The notes beneath the pieces are model-generated. The model searched no databases. It saw only the letters and a program-made list of their open reading frames with translations, and had not been told where the DNA came from. The translations under genes were made by a program, and so were the position numbers. Shown here piece by piece: positions 5,993 through 6,525 of a stretch of DNA of 6,525 nucleotides. The DNA lies in contig JAFVRL010000157.1 of assembly GCA_017504325.1 (NCBI GenBank), positions 1 through 6,525 on the forward strand. The letters run 5' to 3'. Numbering within the stretch: the first letter of the stretch is position 1; the number at the start of each line of letters is the position of its first letter. The DNA comes from Lentisphaeria bacterium. GTDB lineage: Bacteria; Verrucomicrobiota; Lentisphaeria; Victivallales; UBA1829.

Positions 5993-6525
5993 ATGTTCAA
6001 TAATATGGAAAATTCTTCCGGAAGCAGTGCTATGAAAATGCTTTTCGGGGTCATTGCACTCAATGCCCTTGCTTTTATTGTTTTCAAAACAAGACCTGAA
6101 CTGGGAAATCTTTTTTATTCATCTCTGGATACATTGAAAAATCTGGAATTGTGGAGACCATTGAGTTCTCTGTTTGTGAATGTGGACGGTTTTATCCTTT
6201 TTTTGCAGATGGTCATGCTTCTTTCTTTCGGTGTCATGGTGGTGAGACGGATGACCGCCTCCCAGTTTTTTGCTCTTTATCTTGCCGGCGGGATCATTGG
6301 AAATCTGCTGTTTTCCCTGGTTTTTTTCCGTAATCCCGAGGTTCCTGCATTCGGATGTGAGGGAGCGGTTTACGGGCTTATTTTTGCTTCAGCCATGATC
6401 GCACCGGACTTTCAATGTTATCTTCTTTTCATTCCTTTCCCCATCAAAATGCGTACAATGGCGATCCTGTTTCTCATCATAGATCTTCTGTTGATGCGGT
6501 ATCAGGCATTGGGCGGGGTCATTGG
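5993..6525 (+). CDS. Rhomboid-family membrane protein, predicted protease-dead, 3' end outside window
   Basis: The frame is open from ATG 5993 to the right edge: 177 codons plus two bases. The start follows GGGGGAG (5981-5987) with a five-base spacer. Rhomboids are membrane serine proteases with a Ser-His dyad inside the bilayer. The fold is recognised from the order of family landmarks: a first membrane segment (about residues 16-31), LWRPLSSLF (53-61, the WR motif of loop 1), hydrophobic segments near 67-83 and 91-111, the GxSGx position with AVYGL after it (121-129), and LGG (173-175) in the sixth segment. The catalytic positions differ from active enzymes. The Ser of GxSG is Glu123 (GCEGA), the His before LGG is Ala172, and the loop-1/TM2 His and Asn that stabilise the oxyanion align with Ile68 and Gln72. 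The protein is therefore probably a non-proteolytic rhomboid relative; its role is unknown. It is divergent from the radical SAM gene. Confidence 0.75.
   Translation, partial: MFNNMENSSGSSAMKMLFGVIALNALAFIVFKTRPELGNLFYSSLDTLKNLELWRPLSSLFVNVDGFILFLQMVMLLSFGVMVVRRMTASQFFALYLAGGIIGNLLFSLVFFRNPEVPAFGCEGAVYGLIFASAMIAPDFQCYLLFIPFPIKMRTMAILFLIIDLLLMRYQALGGVI

Noticed and set aside
5716..6035. Open frames of 95 and 83 codons on the plus strand across the second divergent region
   Set aside because: They cross the promoter region and the start of the rhomboid-like gene in other frames, lack suitable ribosome sites and show no domain.
1..6525. CRISPR array, tRNA/rRNA, transposase, attachment site or replication origin
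   Set aside because: No regularly spaced repeats, cloverleaf sequence, terminal inverted repeats with a transposase, or DnaA-box cluster was seen on either strand.

Overview
The window looks like ordinary chromosomal DNA of a bacterium with moderate G+C, compact gene spacing, purine-rich Shine-Dalgarno sequences and sigma70-type promoters. No marker gene fixes the taxon. The gut Lentisphaeria/Victivallales or another PVC-type group are a weak guess from the style of the metallophosphoesterase. There is no sign of phage, transposon, CRISPR array or RNA gene, and no obvious undescribed multi-gene system.

Layout from left to right. (1) Bases 2-706, plus strand: the C-terminal end of a calcineurin-like metallophosphoesterase that enters from the left edge. 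(2) Bases 708-2942, minus strand: a complete Cu(I)-exporting P1B-type ATPase (copA), tail to tail with the phosphoesterase with one base between the stop codons. (3) Bases 2943-3185: a divergent regulatory region with a near-consensus promoter on each strand, a DtxR-like inverted repeat at the copA promoter and a motif that recurs at 5851-5870. (4) Bases 3186-4886, plus strand: a Na+/phosphate cotransporter fused to a PhoU-like domain. (5) Bases 4913-5809, minus strand: a radical SAM protein of the PflX group (COG1313), convergent with the transporter across 26 bases that carry a small inverted repeat. (6) Bases 5810-5992: a second divergent control region with nearly mirror-image promoters. 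(7) Bases 5993-6525, plus strand: the first 177 codons of a rhomboid-family membrane protein cut by the right edge. Its catalytic Ser, His and oxyanion residues all appear to be replaced.

The genes do not form one pathway. The two transporters handle copper export and phosphate uptake, and each gene seems to be its own transcription unit. The points most worth a second look are the predicted catalytically dead rhomboid, the 20-base motif shared by the two divergent promoter regions, the DtxR-like site at copA, and the His-Ala (instead of His-Pro) signature in the CopA nucleotide-binding domain.
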